From contig LT642183.1 in the NCBI GenBank assembly GCA_900128585.1, forward strand, positions 1 through 40,277: a stretch of 40,277 nt of DNA. Reading direction: 5' to 3'. Under the pieces are notes generated by a model. It saw only the letters and a program-made list of their open reading frames with translations. It ran no database searches and was not told where the DNA came from. How positions within the stretch are numbered: position 1 is the first letter of the stretch; each line of letters begins with the position of its first letter. The stretch is from Stramenopiles sp. TOSAG23-3. Taxonomy: Eukaryota > Sar. Positions 26,572 through 36,326 of this stretch are shown here, piece by piece. The position numbers and the translations under genes were made by a program.

Positions 26572-28227
26572 ATGAGCTTAGCAAAATCTAAGATTTTACA
26601 AATGTCCCCTCGGGCTGCAGGGACTGTAAGGTCTCTACCGAATACGATGTCCTCCCCGGTCTATGTTCGGCCTGGTTCCAGGCAACAACGGCGGCTTTAT
26701 GGAAATAAGAGTGAGATGCATCGGCCTAAATCTCGAGGGGGATATAACGCAACCCCAGCATCAAGTCGTCCACCTACCCCTCACGACCACCGCCATAAAT
26801 GGACGCCTCACAAGACTAGAACGATTCCGGATCATTTGATTACGACTGGAAAGGATAGGGAAGAACACGAAAGGCAATACGTGGATAATCGCACTCTTAA
26901 GCCTCCCCCAAGTCCATTCTTAACGCTGAAAGACAGGCCACAAAAAGATCGTATACAAGCCGCGATAAAAAAAATGCGAGAAACTTATGAGCACCGAAGT
27001 TCCGGCTTCTACAAAATATTTGCCGATTGGGACCAAGGGGGCAGGAAAGGTGCAAAGGTGAAGCGCGCCTCGATTGATGCAGATGCACTATTGAAGCAAT
27101 GCAAAGTCCATGGTATTACATGGCTCGATAAGGAAGACTGTGCGAAAATTATCAAGGAATTCAAACACGATCCTGACGTTGAAGCTGGAAAGTTACACTT
27201 TAAGGATTGGTGCCACTTGACAGTGAAGCATGCAACAGAGTACAGCCAATGGGATGAAAAATATAATCCCTTCGAGCATGAGGGTCGGAAGGGGTGGACT
27301 AGCCCATTGCGGCGCAAACGAGAGCGGACAGAAAAGTTGCAGGAAACTAATCCTTGGCGGAAAAGGTATGATGACGATGAGCCTGATTTGGACAAGGACA
27401 TAACTGTGTCTCGCCCCTCAACAGCGGCATCCGTTGCGTCTAGGACAAGCACTGCAACTAACCCCGACAGTGTGGAACCCCATTTGCTGCACCTAATGGA
27501 CGAGTTCCGGGAACAAATTATAGAAGCAAAGAAAAAGACAGTTGGTACAAACCCACTGCGAAAAGAAGATTTTCAAAAAATGTTTTTAGTATTGAGACAA
27601 AGGTATCACCTTCCCATTAACTCGTCTGATATTACTCAAATGAGAAAGTTTTTGGACCCCAACGACGATGGAGAAGTTACCCACCATGAATTGATTAGTC
27701 GGTTGGCACATGGCTACAACAAATTGCAACGACTGAATGCGTCACGGCCTCCGAGCTGTGCGACTTCAAACGCTGGAAGGATAAGCTCACTAGGGGAAAG
27801 TCAGCATACTTTGCCAGGATATTTGCGTCCTCATCGAAATCGCAATCTTGCCCAAACAAAAAATCCAAGTCCACGAACAAGGCGATTTTTCAACAAAAAT
27901 GAAATGTTTGAGCAGACTCGAAAGTATGATGGAAGCTCCAGCCCAAGATACTCCCGTGCCGCCAACAGACCCGTCAGCAACCAGAGGTGGAACGGAAGGG
28001 AACGAATCAGTGACGAGAGACCATGGAATAAACCTAGCAACAGGGGACAAACGCGGCCGTGGACGGCATCTCACGTGGCCCGTAGACAATTTTTGAAAAG
28101 TCGAGAAGCGGCGAAAGCTGAAACAACCCGTTATGACCTGAGCCTAAGGCATGGAAAAATGGCTCTGTCCAGTCTGAGCCCTCGTCGCGGTGGGTATATG
28201 AAGCGACCTACAATTTCTCGGCGATGA
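26572..28227 (+). CDS. EF-hand protein, basic, possibly flagellar
   Basis: A 551-residue basic protein. The clearest element is one canonical EF-hand loop (about 361-372, DPNDDGEVTHHE) with Ca-ligating Asp, Asn, Asp and terminal Glu in position, preceded by a helix (SDITQMRKFL). An earlier helical pair at about 125-225 (SGFYKIFADWDQGG; LHFKDWCHLTVKHATE) looks like degenerate EF-hands. The N-terminus (1-115) and C-terminus (390-551) are Arg/Ser/Pro-rich and probably disordered. Many ciliary EF-hand proteins share such disordered basic flanks, but I cannot assign an ortholog. The start is the first ATG, at 26572. It converges on the transportin gene with a 267-bp gap. Confidence 0.75.
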   Translation: MSLAKSKILQMSPRAAGTVRSLPNTMSSPVYVRPGSRQQRRLYGNKSEMHRPKSRGGYNATPASSRPPTPHDHRHKWTPHKTRTIPDHLITTGKDREEHERQYVDNRTLKPPPSPFLTLKDRPQKDRIQAAIKKMRETYEHRSSGFYKIFADWDQGGRKGAKVKRASIDADALLKQCKVHGITWLDKEDCAKIIKEFKHDPDVEAGKLHFKDWCHLTVKHATEYSQWDEKYNPFEHEGRKGWTSPLRRKRERTEKLQETNPWRKRYDDDEPDLDKDITVSRPSTAASVASRTSTATNPDSVEPHLLHLMDEFREQIIEAKKKTVGTNPLRKEDFQKMFLVLRQRYHLPINSSDITQMRKFLDPNDDGEVTHHELISRLAHGYNKLQRLNASRPPSCATSNAGRISSLGESQHTLPGYLRPHRNRNLAQTKNPSPRTRRFFNKNEMFEQTRKYDGSSSPRYSRAANRPVSNQRWNGRERISDERPWNKPSNRGQTRPWTASHVARRQFLKSREAAKAETTRYDLSLRHGKMALSSLSPRRGGYMKRPTISRR

Positions 28228-28460
28228 GCTTTTTTCACGGGGGGGTATATTTTTAAAAATTGGGGGATGGGTCAAGAATTAAGACAGTGTAAAATTTACT
28301 AAAACAAAGTAAGTAAAATTCTGAAAGTGTAGTAACGGCTAAGACTGGCAAAAATAGTTTTTCTACTTTTCGCATACTTCGTATAATTGTTTTTAATCTT
28401 ACGAATCGATATTGTAAGCATTAAAAACGTATTATTCTTACGCACTTTGTTTTTTTAATA

Positions 28461-28483
28461 AAAACAGCCAGAATTTTGTTTTT
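28461..28483 (+). repeat. AACAGCC element, variant copy
   Basis: AAAACAGCCAGAATTTTGTT lies in the gap between the convergent EF-hand and transportin genes; it differs from the 8771 and 13986 copies by an inserted G and minor changes. Confidence 0.45.
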
Positions 28484-28494
28484 ACACAAGGGGC

Positions 28495-31400
28495 TTATTT
28501 GTTGATTTTGGCTCGAACGCTGACGGGATGGCTTTTCTTCTTAACGCGTACTTTCGTGTTGTTATGTGCTAACCTCTGGGCCTTTGTTTCACTTTCTTTT
28601 CTTTTCTTCTTTCCACCACAAAACGCTTTGAGAAGTTTTTTAAAGCGAGCCTTGCTCTTCCAACACTCTTCGCATATTAGCGACTCAACGAATACTTGCT
28701 TCGTCTTGTCTTTCATTGCAGGGCTCGGAAATTTTGCATCGAACGTCATCATAATCGTCAGCCATGCCTTCATCGTGTTGCCTTCCGTGTTTGTCCAGAC
28801 ATCACGAATTGCAGCTACCAACTCGTCTAACACTCCGGAAGGCATCCCACCGTTCGCCGCGGAAAACAGACCAAACATGATTTTGGGGATGACAACTTCC
28901 ATCACACGGTGCCTGAGCACTTGATTTTGAGCAAAGCGGTCCACGATAATTGTGTACAACGCTAAAATAGATTCATTCGCTGACTTAATGAAGGACCGAC
29001 CCGCCCTTCTATCTTGGCAAAGGAGTCCCACCATCAGCAAGTTCACAGCCAACTCCGTGATGGGACCTTCGCTCAATATGAACTCCGTGTGTAAGCATAT
29101 TAATCGGGACAGTAAGTCCGCTACTTTCGATGCCGTTGATGGAATTTTATCATAGGCGCCAGGCTGCGAAAATAGGCGATGGGATATCTGCAAAATTTCA
29201 ACAGTCCCGGGTAAAACGACGTTTTGTCCCGCCTGGTATTTCGTTGAAAGGTCCAATAAGAACTGGCAGACATCCAAATAGCAGGGCCTCGGCGATGCCA
29301 CGTACAATGTCCCCATTCCTTTCAATGTTTTTATCAAACTATTCACGTATTTCCCCTTCTCGCAAGTGGAAACGTCGACGTCCCCCAGCAAAGATTTTAT
29401 GCCTCTGCACAATGCCTCGTGCGCACTGTCAGCAGCCTCATCGTCGGCGTGGAGAGCAGTGGTGGACATCAGCGACATCACGGGTGAAAAATACTTTTCG
29501 AGCGTCGACAAAGGACTCCACATAAGTTCTCCGCTGCTAGCATTGGAAGCTGGTCTGTATTTGCTAAAGACCATTTCCAAGCACTGCCCTGCAAAAAGAA
29601 GATCCTTCCCTTCTATTGAAGTATAGGCGAAAATAGGTTCTAAAGGGGACAGTAAAAGCCCTTCTACTGTTGCCGGGGTCGTGTGTTCCAAAGGGATGAC
29701 TGACGCAAGGCGGCAGAGCCCATGCAAAATAAACAATATATCGTCAGGGTCCATGTCGGGGCCGGAGCGGCGAGTCCACAACTGTTCACACAGAGTAAAG
29801 AAAGAATCTGGCCTATTCATAAAATGGGGGTTCGCTGTTTGCTCGCACAGTTTTGCAAACGCGATGCACCCGACGTGGTTCTGCTTCAATCGAAGTGGGT
29901 ACGTCTTACTGTGCTCTCGTGCTATTCCTATACTGTTTCCGACGATGTCAAAAGCCATACTGACGTACTTGGGGTGTACAGTAATCCAGTGGGCCATTTG
30001 CCCGATCAGTACCACTGTGCTGCAATTTATAGAGGGTGAGGCCGAGAAATTCTGGACACCTATATTGAAAAACGATTCAAAAAGTGGCACGAGAGACTCA
30101 TCTTTTTTGTCGCAAAATTTGTTCAGCGCACCGACGGCGTGCAGACCGGCCTCAACGTTTCTCCAATTTCCAGAATTATTTACAAGCTGGTGGACCGCAA
30201 TCTCTACAACTTCGTTGAAAGTCGATGGGCGTCGGTCGGGTGCTGAAAAATATCGCAGTGTGTCCCGTGCATCGTTGCGGTATGCCTGGAACTCATCGCG
30301 GTCAAAGGCGACCATTTCCGTTTCGTACTGTTCCGTGTATTTTGCAGCAAACAAGACTGCCTCTGATACCTTTCTAATTACAGCATCTAGTGACTTGAAG
30401 CATGGCAAGTCTGCAACCCTGCGCCAAGAAAATAAAGTTGGTTTGACCACACGCCAAGATGGATGCGTGGTCGCAGATAATAGAATACTGATCAAAGGCT
30501 CAAATTGTTGTACCTCCATGTGGCTGATGGCCCTTCCATTCGCGTCTACACCTACGCTTTTCAATGCTGCTGGCAGCAGTACATCGGACATTTGACACAA
30601 GACGCCTACTATCAACTCACTTCTCTCATCGTCACGGTTGGCGGCAATATCTGGCAGCGACGTAGTAATCGGCTGGGAAACGTACTTCATCATTATTCCT
30701 GAAACGTGCTGCAAGTGCAACGGTGTAAAAAATTCCTCGTCCTCCATTTCCTCCCCAGCAACACTATCGATAGCTGCGACAATAAAGTCTCTTGAAGCCT
30801 GAAGAAGCCTTTCCTCGTTTGCAAAACAGAGGGCATCAAAAACACCCTTTAAAAGCCTCGAGGACGACAGAATGGTCCCGTGCACACACCCTGTCGTGAG
30901 GTAGTAGTAGAATCCACGAATTGCAATTTCTTGAATTTGCGGCTCGCTACTGCTTTCTACAAAAGTGCAAAAAAAGTCATGAATCAAACTAATCTTGGAT
31001 CGCAAGAAATGCTTGTACGCGATGCGTTGTTTAGGGGGCAGGCCTGCCGAACGACTGCACGTAGAAATTTCAGGCAGCACGCTCAAAAAAAAGGCGTACC
31101 CAATAGGCGGCAACGCTTTGGCGAGATCAAAAATTGCAGCATGATAATCCCAGACAAGCGGCCACCGCGCCACCTGGGCCGCGATGGACGTGGCTAACTG
31201 CTTCAGTATGGCCGCGTTGATGGGCAGCATTTGCGCGTAGTGTGAAAAAATTGCGACAGATATGTCTCTCACCTCGCAGCCAAGCTTAACCGTACTGGCA
31301 TCGTTCTTCTTATCGTCTCGGATAGGCCTTCCACGACAGGACTTATACGACAGCATTTGAGAGGCCAACAATTTCTCTGGCAAAGAGTGCGTTTGGGATT

Positions 31401-31545
31401 GCAATATTTTAAAAGCCGCTCCCCAAGCAGAGTCCAATTTCCGGTACTTCATGATCCATTCACTTGCCCCTTTGTCCCCGTGAGAGATTACCTTTTTTAC
31501 GCACTCAGCATACATGCTGTGGTCGGCGTCTTCGGACGAAGCCAT
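28495..31545 (-). CDS. Importin-beta family nuclear transport receptor, transportin-3/importin-13-like
   Basis: A 1016-residue all-helical HEAT-type protein, near the family's usual 920-1000. The N-terminal part (AAFKILQSQTHSLPEKLLASQML, then LATSIAAQVARWPLVWD and YAFFLSVLPEI) matches the TNPO3/MTR10/importin-13 branch of Ran-dependent transport receptors, which carry SR proteins, histone-fold dimers and others through nuclear pores. The region with SWRVVKPTLFSWRRVADL and the C-terminal helices also fit TNPO3. After the last HEAT helix there is a Lys/Arg-rich tail of about 40 residues (GGKKKRKESETK, later VRVKKKSHPVSVRAKINK), not expected in this family and resembling a nuclear localisation or RNA-binding tail. 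The start is the ATG at 31545. Cargo cannot be inferred from sequence. Confidence 0.85.
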   Translation of the reverse strand: MASSEDADHSMYAECVKKVISHGDKGASEWIMKYRKLDSAWGAAFKILQSQTHSLPEKLLASQMLSYKSCRGRPIRDDKKNDASTVKLGCEVRDISVAIFSHYAQMLPINAAILKQLATSIAAQVARWPLVWDYHAAIFDLAKALPPIGYAFFLSVLPEISTCSRSAGLPPKQRIAYKHFLRSKISLIHDFFCTFVESSSEPQIQEIAIRGFYYYLTTGCVHGTILSSSRLLKGVFDALCFANEERLLQASRDFIVAAIDSVAGEEMEDEEFFTPLHLQHVSGIMMKYVSQPITTSLPDIAANRDDERSELIVGVLCQMSDVLLPAALKSVGVDANGRAISHMEVQQFEPLISILLSATTHPSWRVVKPTLFSWRRVADLPCFKSLDAVIRKVSEAVLFAAKYTEQYETEMVAFDRDEFQAYRNDARDTLRYFSAPDRRPSTFNEVVEIAVHQLVNNSGNWRNVEAGLHAVGALNKFCDKKDESLVPLFESFFNIGVQNFSASPSINCSTVVLIGQMAHWITVHPKYVSMAFDIVGNSIGIAREHSKTYPLRLKQNHVGCIAFAKLCEQTANPHFMNRPDSFFTLCEQLWTRRSGPDMDPDDILFILHGLCRLASVIPLEHTTPATVEGLLLSPLEPIFAYTSIEGKDLLFAGQCLEMVFSKYRPASNASSGELMWSPLSTLEKYFSPVMSLMSTTALHADDEAADSAHEALCRGIKSLLGDVDVSTCEKGKYVNSLIKTLKGMGTLYVASPRPCYLDVCQFLLDLSTKYQAGQNVVLPGTVEILQISHRLFSQPGAYDKIPSTASKVADLLSRLICLHTEFILSEGPITELAVNLLMVGLLCQDRRAGRSFIKSANESILALYTIIVDRFAQNQVLRHRVMEVVIPKIMFGLFSAANGGMPSGVLDELVAAIRDVWTNTEGNTMKAWLTIMMTFDAKFPSPAMKDKTKQVFVESLICEECWKSKARFKKLLKAFCGGKKKRKESETKAQRLAHNNTKVRVKKKSHPVSVRAKINK

Positions 31546-32193
31546 CCTGGTTTCAAGCGTCTAATCAAGCTGTGCTCTAGACAACGAACTCGGTTTTTAT
31601 GTAATATAATACTTTTGTCCCTTCTGATTCTACTATGTGTTTGAATCCTTCAATATTTCTCATTCCCAATACTTCCTGTTTCAATCTCTTTCATACATAC
31701 ACAGTATTTCTAGTTCTAATATTCATGAAAGAAGGTATTATATATTAATATATATTTTATTTTTTACATGATGAGAAGAGGTAGGAGGATGAATACGACA
31801 ATACGACTTGGTATTTATTATATAATTTTTATTTTTTACATGAGAGGATAATGATGAGAGGTGAGAGGAGGAAGAAAAAGATGTGTTTTTTATTATTCAT
31901 CTGAAGTAATAATATGGACTAATAAATATTAAATACCAACCTGATATTAAAACCGGTATCGCACACACACACTACGGATGGGTAGAACGGTATTAGTTAA
32001 TAGATAGAACACACACATAATTTAAAAAAAAAATTATATAGTATTAATATGTCACACAACATAATTAATATTATATACGAAGAAGTTGGTATTCGGCCTT
32101 TTTTATTATTTGCTTTTCTTCACGCGCTTTCGTGTTTATTCTCATCTCATCTCAACAAGGGGACAACTATATGCCTCATCATATATACACCAC
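31546..32193. other. Spacer between vanin-like and transportin genes
   Basis: No gene is seen. AT-rich with TATA, GAGAGG and CACACA short repeats. It holds the transportin promoter and the vanin-like 3' UTR. Confidence 0.5.
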
Positions 32194-33735
32194 TTACCAC
32201 CCGAGACTATAAAGGGTAGCAGAGAAGAGTTTCCCGATGGCCGCGCCCGAGTTCTCAAAAAACAGAGTGCTCATGGTTTCTGTTTCTGTGACTTGGACCT
32301 CATCCTTTTTTACCAGCGCCGCCCCGTCTACGGCAACCATGGCATAAACTTTTGATGAGAATGTCCCACTCAGCTTCACAGCAGAGAAATCCTGCGTCGC
32401 ATTGTACGTAGGTGCGCATTTAATGGAATCGTTGCCTGGGTTGTTCATGTTATCACAGTGAAATATGGCGCAGCTTTGGACAAGCATGGGCTTGCTTCCG
32501 GTTGCATTGTACCTGTAGTACCCGGAACTTCCCCACAGTACGTACGATTGGCTCTCTTCCCTGATAGCTGCGCCGCTGATATTTGCTTGCAAGGAGCAGG
32601 AAAAACCATCTATTGCATCCACGCGTAGTCTAAGGTTGACTGCTGACCTTGTGGAAATTGGAACGCATGACCCTTTTCTTACTAAGCTGGGTGAACCGTA
32701 AGAGCACGGAATACCTTTTTGTGCTGGTGGAATCTGTTCTGAAACGGAAGCAAGCTCGTCGTTAAGAGTGCGGAGTGCGTCTCCGCGCTCGTCCGGAGTA
32801 CCGGGATCAACTGGAACATCGGCTACTAGAAATGCGTCCTCCCTAAACCCTGTTGGGTCAAAATGTACACCTTTAATGGCACCGCTGCTATAAATACCGC
32901 TCCCAGAGCTGACATAACTCTCGCCAGTGTTGGCTGCCAACAAAACGCTGTTATGGGTCCGAGAAAACGCTTGCTGAAACATTGTCGCCGTGAATATTGG
33001 AGGCGAGTTATACCACCAGGTCGAATATACGAAATGCCGCACACCATCATTCAGCAGGTCTTGCACTGGATGATCAAACTGAATATCGAAACAAATGAAC
33101 ATGCCGAATCTCACACCAAAAGATGTTTTAAATGATGTAACTTCTGGTGTTTTTGGTCGATCTAGGGTTGGAAACGTATGGAATAGATGAAACTTGTGGT
33201 AAACAGCTAGTATAGACCCATCCAAACCGTCGAAGACCACGTTCGTGTTGAACTGGTACCGTCCGTCAGTCGGGCAGCCTCGGTCCAACGTGCGATTGCA
33301 AGGCTGGATGTCAATAGTATTTATTACCATTGTTGTTCTATACTTCAACGCCATACAGCTAGCATTCCTTAATAAATCAAAAATGTTGGTACTTTTCCTT
33401 CTGCAGGGAACGCTTCCCACAAAAGGTACTTGCTGCCCATAACGCCGAAGGAAGTCTCGACCAGTGCCAGTCCAATTGTGCGGAGGCTCAAGTCCCCAAG
33501 TCCACAACACAGCTTCTGGAAATACCATTATGTCTATGTTTTTTTCTGCGGCACGAATAGCGTACGATTCCATCGCACCCATTGTTTTCATCAAATTCTC
33601 TTCCGGTCCATCTTGTGAGCTACCCCTTGGAGCAAGTTCAACGACTGCCGAACGATACGTCAAACCGGACGGGAGCGCGTGGGCAACTGACAGGAACAGC
33701 AACAGTACCCATGCGACAGTTCGGTAACCACTCAT
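32194..33735 (-). CDS. Vanin/biotinidase-like secreted amidohydrolase (nitrilase superfamily)
   Basis: A 513-residue protein with a clear signal peptide (YRTVAWVLLLFLSVAHA, cleavage near residue 20). The nitrilase-fold domain (about 27-300) carries the full catalytic triad: Glu74 in VFPEAV, Lys181 in VYHKFHLF and Cys215 in FICFDIQF. The spacing and flanks match vanins (pantetheinases, which split pantetheine to pantothenate and cysteamine) and biotinidase better than bacterial amidases; length also fits (about 500). A base domain follows, as in vanins. Several N-x-S/T sites (for example NWTG, NAS, NRT, NAT) fit a secreted glycoprotein. The C-terminus is mildly hydrophobic; a GPI anchor is uncertain. 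Substrate (pantetheine, biocytin or another amide) cannot be decided. Confidence 0.9.
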   Translation of the reverse strand: MSGYRTVAWVLLLFLSVAHALPSGLTYRSAVVELAPRGSSQDGPEENLMKTMGAMESYAIRAAEKNIDIMVFPEAVLWTWGLEPPHNWTGTGRDFLRRYGQQVPFVGSVPCRRKSTNIFDLLRNASCMALKYRTTMVINTIDIQPCNRTLDRGCPTDGRYQFNTNVVFDGLDGSILAVYHKFHLFHTFPTLDRPKTPEVTSFKTSFGVRFGMFICFDIQFDHPVQDLLNDGVRHFVYSTWWYNSPPIFTATMFQQAFSRTHNSVLLAANTGESYVSSGSGIYSSGAIKGVHFDPTGFREDAFLVADVPVDPGTPDERGDALRTLNDELASVSEQIPPAQKGIPCSYGSPSLVRKGSCVPISTRSAVNLRLRVDAIDGFSCSLQANISGAAIREESQSYVLWGSSGYYRYNATGSKPMLVQSCAIFHCDNMNNPGNDSIKCAPTYNATQDFSAVKLSGTFSSKVYAMVAVDGAALVKKDEVQVTETETMSTLFFENSGAAIGKLFSATLYSLGW

Positions 33736-34323
33736 TTGCAGGTTGACACTATCATTGAATCAAATCAATACCTGTCTGTTGCAGTCGTTATCGGTTCGTG
33801 TTTGACCGTTTATACAAGGTGGTAGATATGAACATAAGAATTCTTCTCTTAGTGGTCTTCTGCTTATCATTTCATGTTCAATATAGTATTCTCGATCGGG
33901 GGAGGGAGTGTAGTAATATAAATTTTATTATTTATTATTTTTTTTTTTATTATTTTTTTTTTTTATTATTATTATTAGAGACTATTATGTTAATAATGTC
34001 ATTATTAATATTAATAGTGTCTATTTTTTTATTTATTATTATTATTATTTTTTTACATCATTTTTTTTATTATTATTACTAATATAATAATATTATATGC
34101 ATCATGATCAAAAAAAAGGAAGAAAGAAGGAGGGCGGCTCCCTCCTCCTCGCCTCCTCATAATAGTTGCGAAAGAAAAAAAAGAAAGAAGGAGTAGAAGA
34201 AAAAAAATGCTCATACCGTACTCTACATCTAATGCTGTGTCTATTTTAGCGAGAAAATAGTAAAATACACAAGAAGAAATTCTTTAGAAAATTTTTGGTG
34301 TGAATACTACTTGGGGAGTTACT
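33736..34323. other. Low-complexity spacer between SBDS and vanin-like genes
   Basis: No gene is seen. It contains a T/TTA-rich tract (listed separately) and a GAAGGAGG-type purine patch near 34115-34210. Confidence 0.55.
33920..34090. repeat. TTA/poly-T low-complexity tract
   Basis: About 170 bp of TTA and TTATTT units with runs of 8-10 T. Open frames here (Phe/Ile/Leu only) are artefacts. Confidence 0.85.
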
Positions 34324-35736
34324 TCATACCTGTATTGCACCAAGCAAGTCCAATTTGTCTCCAAACTTTCGATGGACTAACCATCCCCCTAATTTCTGGT
34401 TCCACATTGCGGGTTTCTCCTTCTCACCAAACAGCTTCCAGGAATTGCGCTGGTTCCGACGAATGCGCTCAACATCATCTAATAAATCTTGCGAGTTAAC
34501 TTCCGTTCCCTGGGACGCAGAAACTATATCCTCTTCCAACGGGGGTTTCAGCAACCACCCACCCCTCGTTTCTTCGAAAATGTAGCCGCACAAATCGACA
34601 ACTTCTGGGGTTGCTAAAGGCTCCTTCTCGGCTTTGACCTGAGCAACCGGGGCCGTTTGTTTTCTTCCTTTCTTTTTCTTCTTCTTTTTTTTCTTTGGCT
34701 TGCTGAAGTCAGCAATCGCAAAGTCATCGTTTGTGAAAGCAGCGGGCTTCTTTTCTGCTGAGGCGGTCGGCTCGTTGGCTCCCAACGACTGAATAAATGC
34801 TTCGTTTGCCTCTGCGAATTCTCCTTGCTCCTCTTCTTGTGGCGCGGGCTTTGTTGGCGTTGGTACCTCCTGGGCCGCCGCGGGTGCCGGGGGGTTGCTA
34901 GCCGGTAATTTTGAGGCATTATCTGCCATGCCCATGGCGTCTAAGCCAGAAGAAATGTCGGTGATGTCAACAAAACCCTCGTTCGTGGGCCGGGAGCTGG
35001 CACTCAATTCAAGCACTTCAACGCCGCCCGATTGATTCGCCATTCCACCTAACTTGTCGCTCAACACACGGAATGCACCGGGTGGAATCAGCGCCGTCAC
35101 CGTGCATTCGTTAGCAGCCTCCCAGTTTTCTTCCACATAGGAAACGTTGTATTGTTCCATTTCTACTTTTAACCTCTTTAATGCCTTTGACGGGACGGAG
35201 AATCGGATTTTCATCTGAGAGCGAGCAATCGGCAAAAATTGTGCCAGTTTCGGGATAGCCTCTAGTGCTTGACTCTTTGAATTTTTTGACACGTTCACCG
35301 CAAAGTGTAGCTTCTCCTTCATCACTTTTTCTATGGTAGAGACGGTAAAAGGCGTGCCGGTCGTCGTGTCGATACATTTTTCGCTGATAATATTAGCGAT
35401 TTCTTTAAACTTGTTTTCAATTTGGAACTGCCTCTCCCTTCCGGAGACCTGCAAAACACCCTTCTTCAAAATTCTGAGGCATACGACGGAACGGTCAGAC
35501 GTGCCAAACGCAGCGACAAGATCTTCCTTTCTTGCCATCATTCCCCTCGTAACATTTGTGTAGACATCTTCCAATTGTAAAACTTCCGAAATATCAGTCT
35601 CTACCCCTTCCCTCCAATTCAGCACTTTACTCGGGTAGCATGCAATCTCAAAGCGGCGTTTCCCGACCTTCAATCTAACTATAGCAACATTTGTTAACCT
35701 CACCTGTCCGATCGCTTGGTTGATTCGAGCAGACAT
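34324..35736 (-). CDS. SBDS: SBDS ribosome maturation protein with long C-terminal extension
   Basis: A 470-residue protein; SBDS is normally about 250. SBDS (yeast Sdo1) acts with the GTPase EFL1 to release eIF6 from nascent 60S subunits in the cytoplasm. The N-terminal FYSH domain is clear: VGKRRFEIACYPSKV, then VLQLEDVYTNVTRGMMARKE and the ensuing FGTSD. The central domain has KFKEIANIISEKCIDTTTG and LHFAVNVSKNSKSQALEAIP; the third domain has LPIARSQMKIRFSVP. From about residue 250 the protein continues with an acidic Ala/Pro/Glu-rich linker, a poly-Lys run (about 345-360), and a final segment (about 390-470) with GGWLLKPP and GGWLVHRKFGDK that looks folded but is unknown to me. The start is the ATG at 35736. 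Plants and trypanosomes also extend SBDS, but with different sequences as far as I recall. Confidence 0.9.
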   Translation of the reverse strand: MSARINQAIGQVRLTNVAIVRLKVGKRRFEIACYPSKVLNWREGVETDISEVLQLEDVYTNVTRGMMARKEDLVAAFGTSDRSVVCLRILKKGVLQVSGRERQFQIENKFKEIANIISEKCIDTTTGTPFTVSTIEKVMKEKLHFAVNVSKNSKSQALEAIPKLAQFLPIARSQMKIRFSVPSKALKRLKVEMEQYNVSYVEENWEAANECTVTALIPPGAFRVLSDKLGGMANQSGGVEVLELSASSRPTNEGFVDITDISSGLDAMGMADNASKLPASNPPAPAAAQEVPTPTKPAPQEEEQGEFAEANEAFIQSLGANEPTASAEKKPAAFTNDDFAIADFSKPKKKKKKKKKGRKQTAPVAQVKAEKEPLATPEVVDLCGYIFEETRGGWLLKPPLEEDIVSASQGTEVNSQDLLDDVERIRRNQRNSWKLFGEKEKPAMWNQKLGGWLVHRKFGDKLDLLGAIQV

Positions 35737-36326
35737 TGTATTGATACTCTGTACGAAATTTCTTCACCTCTGTCTCAATCAATCGCGCGCACTCGTTTAA
35801 GGCCTCTTCCCCTTTTCTTCGTGTGAACATTTCATTCACTTGTCATTCTCTACACTTCTAAGTAAGAAAGTTACAAAATAAGTAACACCGTTCTCCCTTC
35901 TCAAACATACTTCTATGGGATAAATTAATAATTACCTTGGTAGTACTACAGGTGGTATATAAAAAAAAATTATGCCAACAATTTTTTTTTCATTTTTCTT
36001 CTTCTTCTTTTCTTTGGTGGTTGTGGTACGGTACCTGGTACCTGGTACGGGATTAATGATAAATACAAGTACAAGTACAGGTGGTACCGTACCGGTAGTG
36101 CTTTAATTATTGTCTATTACTCCTCGTAGTCTAGACTGATTGGAACTATGGATATGAAACAATAAATAAAACGAGTACTCGTAGCAGAAGCGATGCCCAC
36201 TTTGCCACTTTGATGATGAAGGAATCACACCACAAATAAAATCGAGAAAAAGAGACAAAATTAATAATTTAAATAGGAAAATACTATACACAAAAATGTC
36301 ACACAAGTATATAGAGACTAAAAATC
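35737..36326. other. Spacer between SLC45-type and SBDS genes
   Basis: No gene is seen. It contains a GGTACC-rich inverted repeat (36025-36093, listed separately) and homopolymer runs. It should hold the SBDS promoter. Confidence 0.5.
36025..36093. repeat. Inverted repeat with 11-bp perfect arms, GGTACC-rich
   Basis: Left arm GGTACGGTACC (36025-36035) and right arm GGTACCGTACC (36083-36093) are exact reverse complements separated by 47 bp holding further GGTACC and AAGTACA motifs. Could form a hairpin; function unknown. Confidence 0.7.

Noticed and set aside
29681-30595. 304-codon open frame on the + strand
   Set aside because: It is antisense to the transportin gene, whose sequence is clearly conserved; the frame lacks recognisable domains.
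33798-34082. 94-codon hydrophobic open frame
   Set aside because: Its Phe/Ile/Leu composition comes from the T/TTA low-complexity tract.
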